Positions 10,188 to 19,219 of a stretch of 44,041 nucleotides of DNA are shown here, piece after piece. Within the stretch, counting starts at the first letter, position 1. The number at the start of each line of letters is the position of its first letter. Position numbers and translations under genes: made by a program. The notes under the pieces were generated by a model. The model was not told where the DNA came from. It searched no databases and saw only the letters and a program-made list of their open reading frames with translations. Source of the stretch: Hofstenia miamia (taxonomy: Eukaryota; Xenacoelomorpha; Acoela); contig SCFE01000067.1 of the NCBI GenBank assembly GCA_004352715.1, positions 1,030,086 through 1,074,126 on the forward strand. The letters run 5' to 3'.

Positions 10188-10967
10188 NNNNNNNNNNNNN
10201 NNNNNNNNNNNNNNNNNNNNNNNNNNNNNNNNNNNNNNNNNNNNNNNNNNNNNNNNNNNNNNNNNNNNNNNNNNNNNNNNNNNNNNNNNNNNNNNNNNNN
10301 NNNNNNNNNNNNNNNNNNNNNNNNNNNNNNNNNNNNNNNNNNNNNNNNNNNNNNNNNNNNNNNNNNNNNNNNNNNNNNNNNNNNNNNNNNNNNNNNNNNN
10401 NNNNNNNNNNNNNNNNNNNNNNNNNNNNNNNNNNNNNNNNNNNNNNNNNNNNNNNNNNNNNNNNNNNNNNNNNNNNNNNNNNNNNNNNNNNNNNNNNNNN
10501 NNNNNNNNNNNNNNNNNNNNNNNNNNNNNNNNNNNNNNNNNNNNNNNNNNNNNNNNNNNNNNNNNNNNNNNNNNNNNNNNNNNNNNNNNNNNNNNNNNNN
10601 NNNNNNNNNNNNNNNNNNNNNNNNNNNNNNNNNNNNNNNNNNNNNNNNNNNNNNNNNNNNNNNNNNNNNNNNNNNNNNNNNNNNNNNNNNNNNNNNNNNN
10701 NNNNNNNNNNNNNNNNNNNNNNNNNNNNNNNNNNNNNNNNNNNNNNNNNNNNNNNNNNNNNNNNNNNNNNNNNNNNNNNNNNNNNNNNNNNNNNNNNNNN
10801 NNNNNNNNNNNNNNNNNNNNNNNNNNNNNNNNNNNNNNNNNNNNNNNNNNNNNNNNNNNNNNNNNNNNNNNNNNNNNNNNNNNNNNNNNNNNNNNNNNNN
10901 NNNNNNNNNNNNNNNNNNNNNNNNNNNNNNNNNNNNNNNNNNNNNNNNNNNNNNNNNNNNNNNNNNN
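10188..10967. other. 780-N scaffold gap inside the LINE RT, flanked by CTGTGA on both sides
   Basis: The six bases before the gap (10,182-10,187) and the six after it (10,968-10,973) are both CTGTGA. Merging the two copies leaves the RT reading frame open and of normal spacing. Either the gap is not real, or it hides an insertion with a 6-bp target duplication. See findings. Confidence 0.7.
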
Positions 10968-11589
10968 CTGTGACATGATTTAGAAACATATTTGTCATAT
11001 ACCATTCTTTCAAAGACCCGAAAAAGAATAGGCGTGAGCGATATTGGCCGTAAATCTTTCGGTTCCTTAGGGTTAGCCTTCTTAGGAATAGGTCTAATGT
11101 TAGCGATTTTCCATGCATCAGGAAACACATCACAGTAAAGTGAAGGATTGAATAATGAACAAACAGGATCAGCAAGATATGCAGCACCGTATTTAAAAAC
11201 CCAGAAAGGCAAACCGTTCATTTCACAGCTCGTTTTCTTGATTCGATTCAAATAATGATAAACTTCATGAGGATAAAAATAAGGAATGTCTTGCAATAAT
11301 GGGACCTTGTCACGCCATTCAGACACGAGTAAAGAGTTATTAACATTAGAAACAGAGAACGAATTAAAATAGTCATTAACGTTATCAGCATTAAAATCAT
11401 CACAGGAGCCTGGAGTAGCATGAATAAGGGAGTTGACTTTAGCCCACCAATTCGTCGAACCTATTTTATCTAGTTACCTGTAATTGGCCTTTATCTTTTC
11501 TCGAATTCGTTTATTGATTGATTCTGCGTCCACAAACCGGCCTCTCCTTAAAAGTTTGTTCTTCTTGAGAAGAATTTTAATGACAGGGG
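10968..11589 (-). pseudogene. LINE ORF2: endonuclease-RT linker and RT start
   Basis: Minus strand from the Polinton boundary: PVIKILLKKNKLLRRGRF then INKRIREKIKANYR, a TAA stop at about 11,474-11,476, then the same frame continues (LDKIGSTNWWAKVNS, EWRDKVPLLQDIPYFYPHE, NGLPFWVFKYGAAYLADP). The RT entry block follows: WKIANIRPIPKKANPKEP then DLRPISLTPILFRVFERM. One nonsense codon apart, the frame is clean from 11,589 to the gap at 10,968. Confidence 0.8.
11584..11589. repeat. Target-site duplication CAGGGG, left
   Basis: CAGGGG immediately precedes the Polinton end AGTAGTAATA. The identical hexamer follows the other end at 16,085-16,090. Confidence 0.9.
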
Positions 11590-12001
11590 AGTAGTAATAT
11601 AAGAACAGGGGAGATCTCACAAAATGACCTTGAGCTCTGCGATATTGAGGGGGTGTTTGCAAATGTTAATTAGTGAGTCATTCTACTTGACAAATGTTTT
11701 GACATCTCTGCTAATGGATTTTCAGTCACATCACATATTTTTAAGTGTATCTACTAATGGATTTCAATTAGTAATGCTTTTAATTGATTTACATGTTGAG
11801 GCCATTTTTTGGTATGAGTAATTTCACTTTGATAATATCACAGGTCATTTTTTGGCATGACTAATTCCACTTTGTTAATATCACATTTGTTTGCATTACG
11901 CCATGTTAATATATACCGTATTATAACAACCCCTTTCGGGATACGTGCACATAATATTACAAGCTAATTTTCCATAATTTCGAGAAGCTTACAGTATAAT
12001 C
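11590..12001 (+). repeat. Polinton terminal inverted repeat, left
   Basis: Runs from AGTAGTAATA to ACAGTATAATC, where the gap begins. It matches the reverse complement of 15,678-16,084 throughout, with only scattered differences. For example, GGGGGTGTTTGCAAATGTTA and CGAGAAGCTTACAGTATAAT are shared. The repeat could continue into the gap. Confidence 0.9.
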
Positions 12002-12002
12002 T

Positions 12003-13002
12003 NNNNNNNNNNNNNNNNNNNNNNNNNNNNNNNNNNNNNNNNNNNNNNNNNNNNNNNNNNNNNNNNNNNNNNNNNNNNNNNNNNNNNNNNNNNNNNNNNN
12101 NNNNNNNNNNNNNNNNNNNNNNNNNNNNNNNNNNNNNNNNNNNNNNNNNNNNNNNNNNNNNNNNNNNNNNNNNNNNNNNNNNNNNNNNNNNNNNNNNNNN
12201 NNNNNNNNNNNNNNNNNNNNNNNNNNNNNNNNNNNNNNNNNNNNNNNNNNNNNNNNNNNNNNNNNNNNNNNNNNNNNNNNNNNNNNNNNNNNNNNNNNNN
12301 NNNNNNNNNNNNNNNNNNNNNNNNNNNNNNNNNNNNNNNNNNNNNNNNNNNNNNNNNNNNNNNNNNNNNNNNNNNNNNNNNNNNNNNNNNNNNNNNNNNN
12401 NNNNNNNNNNNNNNNNNNNNNNNNNNNNNNNNNNNNNNNNNNNNNNNNNNNNNNNNNNNNNNNNNNNNNNNNNNNNNNNNNNNNNNNNNNNNNNNNNNNN
12501 NNNNNNNNNNNNNNNNNNNNNNNNNNNNNNNNNNNNNNNNNNNNNNNNNNNNNNNNNNNNNNNNNNNNNNNNNNNNNNNNNNNNNNNNNNNNNNNNNNNN
12601 NNNNNNNNNNNNNNNNNNNNNNNNNNNNNNNNNNNNNNNNNNNNNNNNNNNNNNNNNNNNNNNNNNNNNNNNNNNNNNNNNNNNNNNNNNNNNNNNNNNN
12701 NNNNNNNNNNNNNNNNNNNNNNNNNNNNNNNNNNNNNNNNNNNNNNNNNNNNNNNNNNNNNNNNNNNNNNNNNNNNNNNNNNNNNNNNNNNNNNNNNNNN
12801 NNNNNNNNNNNNNNNNNNNNNNNNNNNNNNNNNNNNNNNNNNNNNNNNNNNNNNNNNNNNNNNNNNNNNNNNNNNNNNNNNNNNNNNNNNNNNNNNNNNN
12901 NNNNNNNNNNNNNNNNNNNNNNNNNNNNNNNNNNNNNNNNNNNNNNNNNNNNNNNNNNNNNNNNNNNNNNNNNNNNNNNNNNNNNNNNNNNNNNNNNNNN
13001 NN
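12003..13002. other. 1000-N gap inside the Polinton
   Basis: Exactly 1000 N, which often stands for an unknown length. The polymerase reading frame enters it from the right at VIDHCHY. An apparent stop at 11,989-11,991 lies in the TIR and cannot be taken as the true end of the gene. Confidence 0.6.
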
Positions 13003-14468
13003 ATAATGACAGTGGTCAATCACCTGTTCATCTACTTGTTCAAATGGTTTTGCACAGAAAACACAATGGGTAGCATTTGCCAGCATGGTGTAGCATTGTT
13101 GAGGTGTTATTATTAAAGTGTGATGTCTTTGCTTTGCTTGGAAAGATTGATGTGCAATTTTACGAAGTTCATCCCATCCTTGCTCAATACATTGTTCACC
13201 TGAAAAGATCTTAGAGGAAATCAGTTCATTTTCAGTGCTTGTGGCAATGCAGATACCTGAGGGAGTTTGTTGCACATCCTGAACAGTATAGCTGGTTGAG
13301 GGATCTGGTGTAATTGTGTGGATCTTCTGTGATATGCATTCTATGTCCAATGCAGCAATGATAGGTACAAAGTTCTTGGCTCCATATGATTTAAATGTAA
13401 TTTTCTCATTGGGATCAGGGAATGTAATAGTTGGTTCACTATTGCCACTACATTTCTTTTGGTGTTTCTCTAAATTTTCCATAGTCTGGAATCCGCAAAG
13501 GCATTTAGTGCAAAAGAAGCCAGTATCTCTACCCTTAAAAAATTTGATGCAGGCATTCATGTTAGTAATTGCCACATAATGACATTGATCATCTTCTTCC
13601 AATAGCAGGAGGTTTGCTTTTTGTTGATGGCAGCTTGGAGAGATGTATGCAGGCACCAAAGATTTTTCATGGAGGCTGTACACATTCACTGTAATTTTGT
13701 TCATATCTTCAAACTTACAGATGTCATTGATTGACATGGGGAATGATAGACCATAAAACCTTAGAGTGGGTAAAAACCTGTTGAGGCGACAAATTTCATT
13801 ACAATGTTTAATTTCAGGATGGAGACAGGCTAGAACTGCATACAAAAAGCATTTATTTGTTTGAGCACTGCGGGGATTCACAAGAAAGTTGTTCTTCTTT
13901 AAATAGTCAGGTAAAGGAATGTAGCTGCCAGCTCTTGTTGGGTGATACTTGGCAATGCGCAGACTCACTCGGTTGATATTTTTCAGTACCCAATTTGAGC
14001 CATTTGCTGCATAGATGGTGATGTAATTAGCAATGCCATCTACCATTTTTAGAAAATCCGCCTTGTTCAAACCACTGCTAAAGACGGATACAGGGGAGCT
14101 TGTTGGATATAACATTACACTCTTTATCTCACTATTTTCTTCTTTCACCAACTCCACTTCACAGGAGAGATACACCTTTGAGGAGAAGTGTTTGGCTATA
14201 TCCTCCTGAATAATATTGGAAATTTCGGGGTAAACGCTGGAAAATGTAGAATAAACATCAATAGATGTTAGAGGACCACTCTGGTAGCAGGCAAAACTAC
14301 CACGACATGCCTGTTCCACTTTGGTAAAAAGTGCATCTTTTATATTATCTCCAACACTGAAATTTGCATGGATATTCACATACTCATCAAATTTGTTTGC
14401 ATTCATAAAGTAAATTTTGCATGAGGGGCATAAATATATTCCATCCTCTCCATGAACAGATTCAATGT
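13003..14468 (-). CDS. polB: Polinton-type family B (protein-primed) DNA polymerase, N-terminal half, both ends in gaps
   Basis: Continuously open for 488 codons between the two gaps. The ATG at 14,406 is internal: upstream codons to 14,468 stay open and encode GIYLCPSCKIYF, a CxxC zinc-binding start. Order of parts: the N-terminal zinc region; a conserved block NKCFLYAVLACLHPEIKHC (about 13,870-13,800); CHYVAITNMNACIKFF (about 13,590-13,545); a Cys/His finger FFCTKCLCGFQTMENLEKH; the exonuclease I motif AALDIEC (about 13,350), with the Asp and Glu that bind metal; then CVFCAKPFEQ…VIDHCHY at 13,060-13,003, an endonuclease VII-like zinc cluster known as an insert in such polymerases. The palm motifs would lie beyond the gap. 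It replicates the element, priming from a protein. No stop or frameshift is visible, unlike the LINE around it, so this insertion is younger. Confidence 0.8.
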
Positions 14469-15468
14469 NNNNNNNNNNNNNNNNNNNNNNNNNNNNNNNN
14501 NNNNNNNNNNNNNNNNNNNNNNNNNNNNNNNNNNNNNNNNNNNNNNNNNNNNNNNNNNNNNNNNNNNNNNNNNNNNNNNNNNNNNNNNNNNNNNNNNNNN
14601 NNNNNNNNNNNNNNNNNNNNNNNNNNNNNNNNNNNNNNNNNNNNNNNNNNNNNNNNNNNNNNNNNNNNNNNNNNNNNNNNNNNNNNNNNNNNNNNNNNNN
14701 NNNNNNNNNNNNNNNNNNNNNNNNNNNNNNNNNNNNNNNNNNNNNNNNNNNNNNNNNNNNNNNNNNNNNNNNNNNNNNNNNNNNNNNNNNNNNNNNNNNN
14801 NNNNNNNNNNNNNNNNNNNNNNNNNNNNNNNNNNNNNNNNNNNNNNNNNNNNNNNNNNNNNNNNNNNNNNNNNNNNNNNNNNNNNNNNNNNNNNNNNNNN
14901 NNNNNNNNNNNNNNNNNNNNNNNNNNNNNNNNNNNNNNNNNNNNNNNNNNNNNNNNNNNNNNNNNNNNNNNNNNNNNNNNNNNNNNNNNNNNNNNNNNNN
15001 NNNNNNNNNNNNNNNNNNNNNNNNNNNNNNNNNNNNNNNNNNNNNNNNNNNNNNNNNNNNNNNNNNNNNNNNNNNNNNNNNNNNNNNNNNNNNNNNNNNN
15101 NNNNNNNNNNNNNNNNNNNNNNNNNNNNNNNNNNNNNNNNNNNNNNNNNNNNNNNNNNNNNNNNNNNNNNNNNNNNNNNNNNNNNNNNNNNNNNNNNNNN
15201 NNNNNNNNNNNNNNNNNNNNNNNNNNNNNNNNNNNNNNNNNNNNNNNNNNNNNNNNNNNNNNNNNNNNNNNNNNNNNNNNNNNNNNNNNNNNNNNNNNNN
15301 NNNNNNNNNNNNNNNNNNNNNNNNNNNNNNNNNNNNNNNNNNNNNNNNNNNNNNNNNNNNNNNNNNNNNNNNNNNNNNNNNNNNNNNNNNNNNNNNNNNN
15401 NNNNNNNNNNNNNNNNNNNNNNNNNNNNNNNNNNNNNNNNNNNNNNNNNNNNNNNNNNNNNNNNNNNN
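14469..15468. other. 1000-N gap inside the Polinton
   Basis: Exactly 1000 N. It hides the 5' end of the polymerase gene and whatever lies between it and the right TIR. Confidence 0.6.
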
Positions 15469-15677
15469 CTCTTTGTTTTAATTTCTATATTTAATATTTT
15501 CCATGTGTATTAAATTAGTTTTGTTTTTTAACATGTAAACTAGACAAAAAGTGTTTTTTACTAATGTCTAAAAATTCCATGCGCATTTATTATGAAAATT
15601 AATTATTGGTTGAAAAACCGTGATACGATAAACGTGTTACAATGAATTTTGACAAGTGCGATTTTGAAAGTTTCCCG
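15469..15677. other. Polinton internal sequence beside the right TIR
   Basis: AT-rich, no coding signal. It has no counterpart visible at the left end, because that side enters the gap at once. Confidence 0.4.
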
Positions 15678-16084
15678 GATTATACTGTAAGCTTCTCGAA
15701 ATTATGGAAAATTAGTTTGTAATATTATGTGTACGTATCCTGAAAGGAGTTGTTATAATAAGGTATATATTAACATGGCGTAATGCAAACAAATGTGATA
15801 TTAACAAAAGTGGAATTAGTCATGCCAAAAAAAAATGACCTGTGATATTATCAACGTGAAATTACTTATACCAAAAAGTGGCCTCAACATGTAAATCAAT
15901 TAAAAGCATTACTAATTGAAATCCATTATTTAAAAATATCTGACGTCACTGAAAATCCATTAGCAGAGATGTCAAAACATTTGTCAAGTAGAATGACTCA
16001 CTAATTAACATTTGCAAACACCCCCTTGATATCGCAGAGCTCAAGGTCATTTTGTGAGATCTCCCCTGTTCTTATATTACTACT
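15678..16084 (-). repeat. Polinton terminal inverted repeat, right
   Basis: Reverse-complement partner of 11,590-12,001, ending TTACTACT. The two arms look about 95% alike by eye. Differences include single-base indels in T runs and transitions. Confidence 0.9.
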
Positions 16085-16090
16085 CAGGGG
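16085..16090. repeat. Target-site duplication CAGGGG, right
   Basis: Identical to 11,584-11,589. Counting only one of the two copies, the LINE codons on either side (DPEYVT and PVIKILL) are in the same frame. Confidence 0.9.
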
Positions 16091-16934
16091 TTACGTACTC
16101 AGGATCTCTATCTCATATGACCACTCTCTGAAGAGGACAGTTCTCCTCAAAGATTCAATGTAGAATATTATCAAAGTGGGAAACAGCAATATTAATATCA
16201 GAACAGTAAAATACATTATTAAAGTTTGCCATTGACAGATTTAGTGAATTTTCGCTTGCACTTCTGACGTTGATCCCTGAAATAAACTGTCTGTTTGCGT
16301 TTTGGACACAAGGGCAGAGAACAGATGACAGCCTGATGATCACTGGAAACCAATGATTGATATGTGAATGATTGGAGAAAGTCGGGTTTCGTGCAGAGTA
16401 CCTTGTCAAGGACCCTATTACCATGCGTGAATTCAAAGTTGACCTGATAAAGGCCGCATTCTTCCATAATTTGCTCTGGTCTAAAATTGTTAAAATCGCC
16501 ACAAACAACAAAACAGGAATAATTCTTAGCTGTAAGAATGTTTTCACTGGCCATGATCAAATGCATAGTGAGCATTATAGTCGGCATCAGGAGGGTAGTA
16601 CAATACGCAGAATATAATTAGGAGTAAAGTGACCGTAAGTTCCAACCACAGAACCTCAAATTCAATGTAATTGGTTGGCTATAGCTGCACAGGACAATAA
16701 GATTTATGTATATATGTAAGCACATACACCGCCACCGTAACACTTATGAGAGTTACTAGAAGATCGATCACACCACAACAATGTGAAGTTAGGTAGAGAT
16801 ACAAACGAATCATCAACATCTTTGCATAACCAAGTTTCTGTTATAAAGCAGTCAGAAGTAGAATTTACGGATATGTCACAACATAAATGATAGACGGCAT
16901 TAGGTTTCTTTATTGACCAAGAGTTAAGCAGCAT
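16091..16934 (-). pseudogene. LINE ORF2: apurinic-type endonuclease domain
   Basis: Starts at 16,934 with LLNSWSIKKPNAVYHLCCD, then CFITETWL, the N-terminal endonuclease block carrying the catalytic Glu, and CYGGGVCAYI. Stops and frameshifts lie between 16,704 and 16,600, where FCVLYYPPDADYN is still readable. At 16,520-16,240 follow FVVCGDFNNFRPEQI (GDFN box), RVLDKVLCTKPDFLQS and SSDHQAVI (SDH box). A frameshift near 16,220 leads to INIAVSHFD and then, through a stop, DRDPEYVT at the Polinton boundary. All main endonuclease boxes are recognisable, but the frame is broken at least four times. Confidence 0.8.
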
Positions 16935-16955
16935 AAAAGAAAAGGGGTTGTCTAG

Positions 16956-17420
16956 TCACATGGTAGGTTTATATTCTTGAACATCCACAAATAACTTTAG
17001 ATTCCGAAATTTAGCCTTTGACTTGTCCTTCCCACTTTGAATCAGATCATATCTCGTTTTTAGAAGCTTCTTCTCTAATTGCCTTTCCTTGTTGGGTAGT
17101 TCCTTAGATACAAACAGCCTTGTATCATAGTTTTTTAGCTTAGATGCTCTCGACAGCACCTTCCTGACAGACCAAATGCTGGGAAAACGGATAATGAGGG
17201 TTCTCTTCTTTTGGTTAGCAAATTTTCCTACATGAAAACAATCCGTTATTGGGATATCCTTATCACCAGTAACAAAGGAAATCGTTTTCATAGCTTGTTT
17301 CATGCCCTCATCTAGGCGCTCAGAAAAGTCTTTTGCTTTGGATTCAGCAAGATTTTGGATTCTGATACCAAAACCCATTGACAAAACAGTCCACATTACT
17401 GGTTCATCAGTCTTAATTTT
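16956..17420 (-). pseudogene. LINE ORF1, central RNA-binding part
   Basis: A 146-codon open frame (17,396-16,956) with FSERLDEGMKQAMKTI, CFHVGKFANQKKRTLIIRF (an RRM-like strand pair), SVRKVLSRASKLKNYD and RQLEKKLLKTRYDLIQSGK (basic helix). This is the arrangement of ORF1 nucleic-acid chaperones of Jockey/CR1-type elements, which bind the RNA in cytoplasmic particles. Its upstream end is not a real start: ORF1 continues beyond the inserted fragment at 17,421-17,660. Confidence 0.6.
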
Positions 17421-17660
17421 ATTAACTGTAGATAGATAGATAGATAACTTTTATTTTGTCACGGATTGACATCCATAAAAGATACATATATAAATTTATA
17501 AATCATAACAGACAAGATAACTCAATGTTTCTTCAAATATCGATGAGGGAAAATCCTACTTGAGGCTCCACCTGTTGGATTTCTTTGTCGCAGATGTTCT
17601 TTTGAGTATTCAGTTCTTGTCGGGATATAAAAGGCCAGCAGGTGGTTTGCCGATCTGGAT
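17421..17660 (-). mobile_element. Retroelement 3' fragment with (GATA)n tail inserted in ORF1
   Basis: On the minus strand this reads RSANHLLAFYIPTRTEYSKE, LRQRNPTGGASSRIFPHRY, LKKH and a stop, then about 100 bases of 3' untranslated sequence ending in a TATC microsatellite (17,433-17,449 on the plus strand as AGATAGATAG…). That is the shape of a 5'-truncated LINE or a LINE-derived SINE: the end of an ORF plus a simple-repeat tail. It separates the coiled-coil and RNA-binding parts of the host ORF1. The 5' breakpoint near 17,660 is approximate and no target duplication was found. Confidence 0.5.
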
Positions 17661-17664
17661 ATTC

Positions 17665-17860
17665 TGTTAAAGAGTTGATGATCTGAAGACTGCAGAATCT
17701 GTCAGTTTTGCAAATGAGGAAGCAGATAGCGCAGACTCATGCATATATGATGAAAATGCATTCTGTTTGTTTTCAATATCATTGACAGTATTTTCTATAT
17801 TGTTAATAACTTGATTTAAATTGATGTTAGTTTTGAAAGGAGATTCTAATTTTTTTGGTC
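17665..17860 (-). pseudogene. LINE ORF1 N-terminal coiled coil
   Basis: Open minus-strand frame with INLNQVINNIENTVNDIEN and KQNAFSSYMHESALSAS, heptad-like and rich in Asn, Leu and Glu, ending in a stop after FRSSTL. Its position just upstream of the RNA-binding part suggests it is the trimerising coiled coil of the same ORF1. Confidence 0.45.
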
Positions 17861-18273
17861 CTATTCCAATACGGAGAGTTCTAAAAATTTCAACTAAAAA
17901 AATGTTTTTCTGAAAATTAAAAATTCAAAAATTGGAAATTTTTACTTTGAGATATTTGCAGTAATATAAGAAATAACATTCAAAAACATTTTTTTCAAAA
18001 TTCCCTGTCAATCTTCCATAATGGGAAATTTTCTCATTTAGATATGAATATTATAGGATGGGATAGTAATTTTTTAAAAATTAGTGATTTTTTTGAAAAA
18101 AACGTTTTATAAAACTGAATTTTGTTTTTAATTTCTTTAGTCTTTAACATTTTGTTTAGTAATATTTCACTTCATATTAGGACACCCCTATAAAATTTCA
18201 AAACGTCGCTGGAATCTCTAAAACCTGCCCAGAAATAGTGACGCCATCAAAATCGTTTTGACATCATATCCTT
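17861..18273. other. AT-rich DNA with A/T homopolymer runs
   Basis: No gene. Repeated short words of the type AAAAATTT, with a few T and A runs of 6-9. Confidence 0.4.
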
Positions 18274-18430
18274 GCTGCCCAGAGTTACTTAGTTAAATTT
18301 TAATGTGCTGTCCAGAGATCTGAATATTATTTTCTATGCTGCCCAGATATTTTCTAATTAATTTCAATGCTGCCCAGAGATTTTTAGTTAACTTTTGATG
18401 CTACCCAGATATTTTTCAATTAAATTTCCT
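18274..18430 (+). repeat. 31-bp satellite, block 1 (5 copies)
   Basis: Units start at 18,274, 18,307, 18,338, 18,369 and 18,400. Each begins GCTGCCCAGA or a close variant and ends in an AT-rich …TTTCAAT. The period is 31 except for one 33. Confidence 0.8.
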
Positions 18431-18711
18431 TCTTTCAAATTGCTTTATTACTTAGAAAACAATCCTCGCATACAATTACATATGTTTGATAAAGTGCAGA
18501 CTGCAAACGAATGAAGCTACTTGTGAAGAGGATATAGACAAACTACATAATTCAATGCGTAATTGAACTTTAGTATTCTTAACATGAGAAATTTTAGTTA
18601 TTAGTAACTAAATAATTGGATTCTTAAATGTATAGATGATTTTGAATGATTGTAATTATAAAAATTTAATCGAATACATTGTTTTAGCTTTAAAAAAAAT
18701 TAAATTTCAAT

Positions 18712-18895
18712 ACCGCACAGAGTTTTTATATTAAATTTCAATGCTGTCTAGAGGTCTGAATATTATTTTCAATGCTGCCCCAAGATCTGTATATTATTTT
18801 CAATGATTCCCAGAGATTTTTGAATAGTTTTTAATGCGGCTCAGATTTTTTAATTACATTTCCAACTTGCCCAGAGATTTTTACTCAATACTGCT
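18712..18895 (+). repeat. 31-bp satellite, block 2 (6 copies)
   Basis: Same unit as block 1, with starts at 18,712, 18,743, 18,774, 18,805, 18,836 and 18,867, exactly 31 apart every time despite heavy base substitution. The two blocks are separated by about 280 bp of unrelated AT-rich sequence. Confidence 0.8.
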
Positions 18896-19219
18896 TCAAG
18901 TGATATTGCCACCTATTTATTTTATATAAAGCAGATTTCTGGTTAATTTTATTTATTACTACATAGAATAGCTAGCAATTGAGTTTTAGAGAGAGATTTC
19001 AATCTTGCTTTTAATTTGATTTGCTTGCTTTTACAGTTCGGCATTATATTAGGTTGGGGAAAAGTAATTTCGCATTTTTTGCTTATGTATGAAATTTTAA
19101 CAACATGTTTGTACTTGCAATTGCAACAACTCGTATGATATGGCGTGATAGCATGCAAAACACATCCTGTTGACTGTTTTATGCAGTGCCTTTTTATTTT
19201 TGAATTATTGTGCATTAAA

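Larger units (their letters stand above)
11590..16084 (-). mobile_element. Polinton/Maverick-type element inserted in the LINE ORF2
   Basis: The ends are AGTAGTAATATAAGAACAGG and its reverse complement (…TTACTACT), within inverted repeats of about 410 bp. The element is flanked by a perfect 6-bp duplication (CAGGGG). A 6-bp duplication, AG…CT termini, long TIRs and a protein-primed type B DNA polymerase gene together define Polintons. The visible element is 4,495 bp including two 1000-N gaps. Complete Polintons are roughly 15-20 kb and also carry integrase, packaging ATPase, protease and capsid genes. None is visible here, so either this is a shortened copy or the gaps, whose length may be a placeholder, hide them. 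Polintons are related to virus-like adintoviruses, so this can be viewed as an old endogenous virus-like insertion. Confidence 0.85.
9071..17860 (-). mobile_element. Jockey/CR1-like LINE, nearly full length but split by a Polinton and a retroelement fragment
   Basis: Minus-strand order: ORF1 coiled coil (17,860-17,665), foreign retroelement fragment (17,660-17,421), rest of ORF1 (17,420-16,956), ORF2 endonuclease (16,934-16,091), Polinton insertion (16,084-11,590), endonuclease-RT linker and RT start (11,589-10,968), a 780-N gap, RT catalytic part and C-terminus (10,187-9,140), then a short 3' tail of TAA/AAT runs near 9,071-9,100. Both ORFs carry stops and frameshifts, so the copy is dead. 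Its family resembles the fragments at 1.4-3.1 kb but is a different lineage. The pieces are listed separately below. Confidence 0.85.

Noticed and set aside
11989-12002. Stop codon taken as the end of the Polinton polymerase
   Set aside because: It lies in the TIR beyond a 1000-N gap, so the true stop is unknown.
14404-14406. ATG at 14,406 as the polymerase start
   Set aside because: The frame stays open upstream to the gap and contains a CxxC motif (LCPSC), so this Met is internal.
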